Part shown: positions 5,809 to 5,962 of the stretch, piece by piece
Layout of the letters: each line of letters starts with the position of its first letter
How positions within the stretch are numbered: the first letter of the stretch is position 1
From: Vibrio tasmaniensis 1F-187
GTDB lineage: Bacteria > Pseudomonadota > Gammaproteobacteria > Enterobacterales > Vibrionaceae
NCBI RefSeq assembly: GCF_000272405.2
Contig: NZ_AJZM02000037.1
Span: 1 to 5,962 of the forward strand
Reading direction: 5' to 3'
DNA: 5,962 bases
The notes under the pieces: generated by a model
The model's input: the letters and a program-made list of their open reading frames with translations, nothing else
Database searches by the model: none
Told to the model about the DNA's origin: nothing
Position numbers and translations under genes: made by a program

Positions 5809-5962
5809 ATGAAAAAAAACATTCTTCGATTCGCATTTTTACACTATTCATACGGAATCAATATAATACACAGTGTCATATTCTTTTTGCCTCCTGTTTT
5901 CAGGGGGCCGGTTTGGCGGTGTCTATTGGGGCAATATAAGACAAACCTGTCATTCCGAGAGA
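5809..5962 (+). CDS. N-terminal fragment of a probable hexapeptide-repeat acyltransferase, cut by the window end
   Basis: An open frame starts at ATG 5809, 7 bases after the previous stop, and runs off the window after 51 complete codons. It begins MKKNILRFAFLH and includes FFLPPVFRGPVWRCLLGQYKT. That segment resembles the amphipathic leader of WcaF-type left-handed beta-helix acetyltransferases (LP---R---LR--G-KIG), which precedes the hexapeptide repeats. The repeats themselves would lie beyond the window, so the assignment rests on a short weak pattern and on the context. There is no strong ribosome site, but the spacing suggests the same operon. An acetyltransferase would fit glycan decoration beside a sulfotransferase. 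That a gene starts here is more certain than its function. Confidence 0.5.
   Translation, partial: MKKNILRFAFLHYSYGINIIHSVIFFLPPVFRGPVWRCLLGQYKTNLSFRE

Noticed and set aside
5890..5907. Hairpin CCTCCTG-TTTT-CAGGGGG resembling a terminator
   Set aside because: It lies inside the open frame starting at 5809 and no T tract follows; a coincidence of GC-rich codons is more likely.
1..5962. CRISPR arrays, tRNA or rRNA genes, insertion sequences, JUMPStart element
   Set aside because: I looked for regularly spaced repeats, cloverleaf ends, transposase motifs with inverted termini and the JUMPStart/ops motif, and saw none.

Overview
The window looks like part of a surface-polysaccharide (O-antigen or capsule type) gene cluster from an AT-rich Gram-negative bacterium. 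Gene content and codon style suggest a gammaproteobacterium, possibly marine (Vibrio, Shewanella or Pseudoalteromonas-like). That placement is an inference from gene content only and I cannot name the genus. Every gene I can support is on the + strand.

Layout. (1) Bases 1-523 hold the C-terminal half of a family 4 glycosyltransferase whose 5' side is broken by an in-frame stop at 2-4. It ends at a strong rho-independent terminator (532-573). (2) Bases 580-3180 encode an 866-residue polytopic membrane protein that resembles GT-C glycosyltransferases in architecture. It has a large extracytoplasmic C-terminal part ending in two tandem copies of a Trp-rich domain. (3) Bases 3181-3512 contain no intact gene. 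The second half carries a decayed stretch that reads, across frameshifts, like the C-terminal part of a glucose-1-phosphate thymidylyltransferase (RmlA). (4) Bases 3513-5802 form a tight operon: a GtrB/ArnC-type polyprenyl-phosphate glycosyltransferase, a PAPS-dependent sulfotransferase (ATGA overlap), and two consecutive small four-helix membrane proteins of the SMR/ArnE-ArnF type (7-nt overlap). (5) From 5809 to the window end is the start of a further gene, probably a hexapeptide-repeat acyltransferase.

How the genes may work together (inference). The GT2 enzyme would load a sugar onto undecaprenyl phosphate at the inner face of the inner membrane. The paired SMR-like proteins would flip the lipid-linked sugar. 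A GT-C-like enzyme, possibly the 866-residue protein, would transfer it to a glycan in the periplasm. This is the logic of the Gtr serotype-conversion and ArnC/ArnEF/ArnT systems, but here the flippase is a split SMR pair rather than GtrA. The sulfotransferase and the acyltransferase fragment suggest further decoration of the polysaccharide. The broken GT4, the rmlA-like remnant and the fresh domain duplication suggest a locus that has been repeatedly rearranged.
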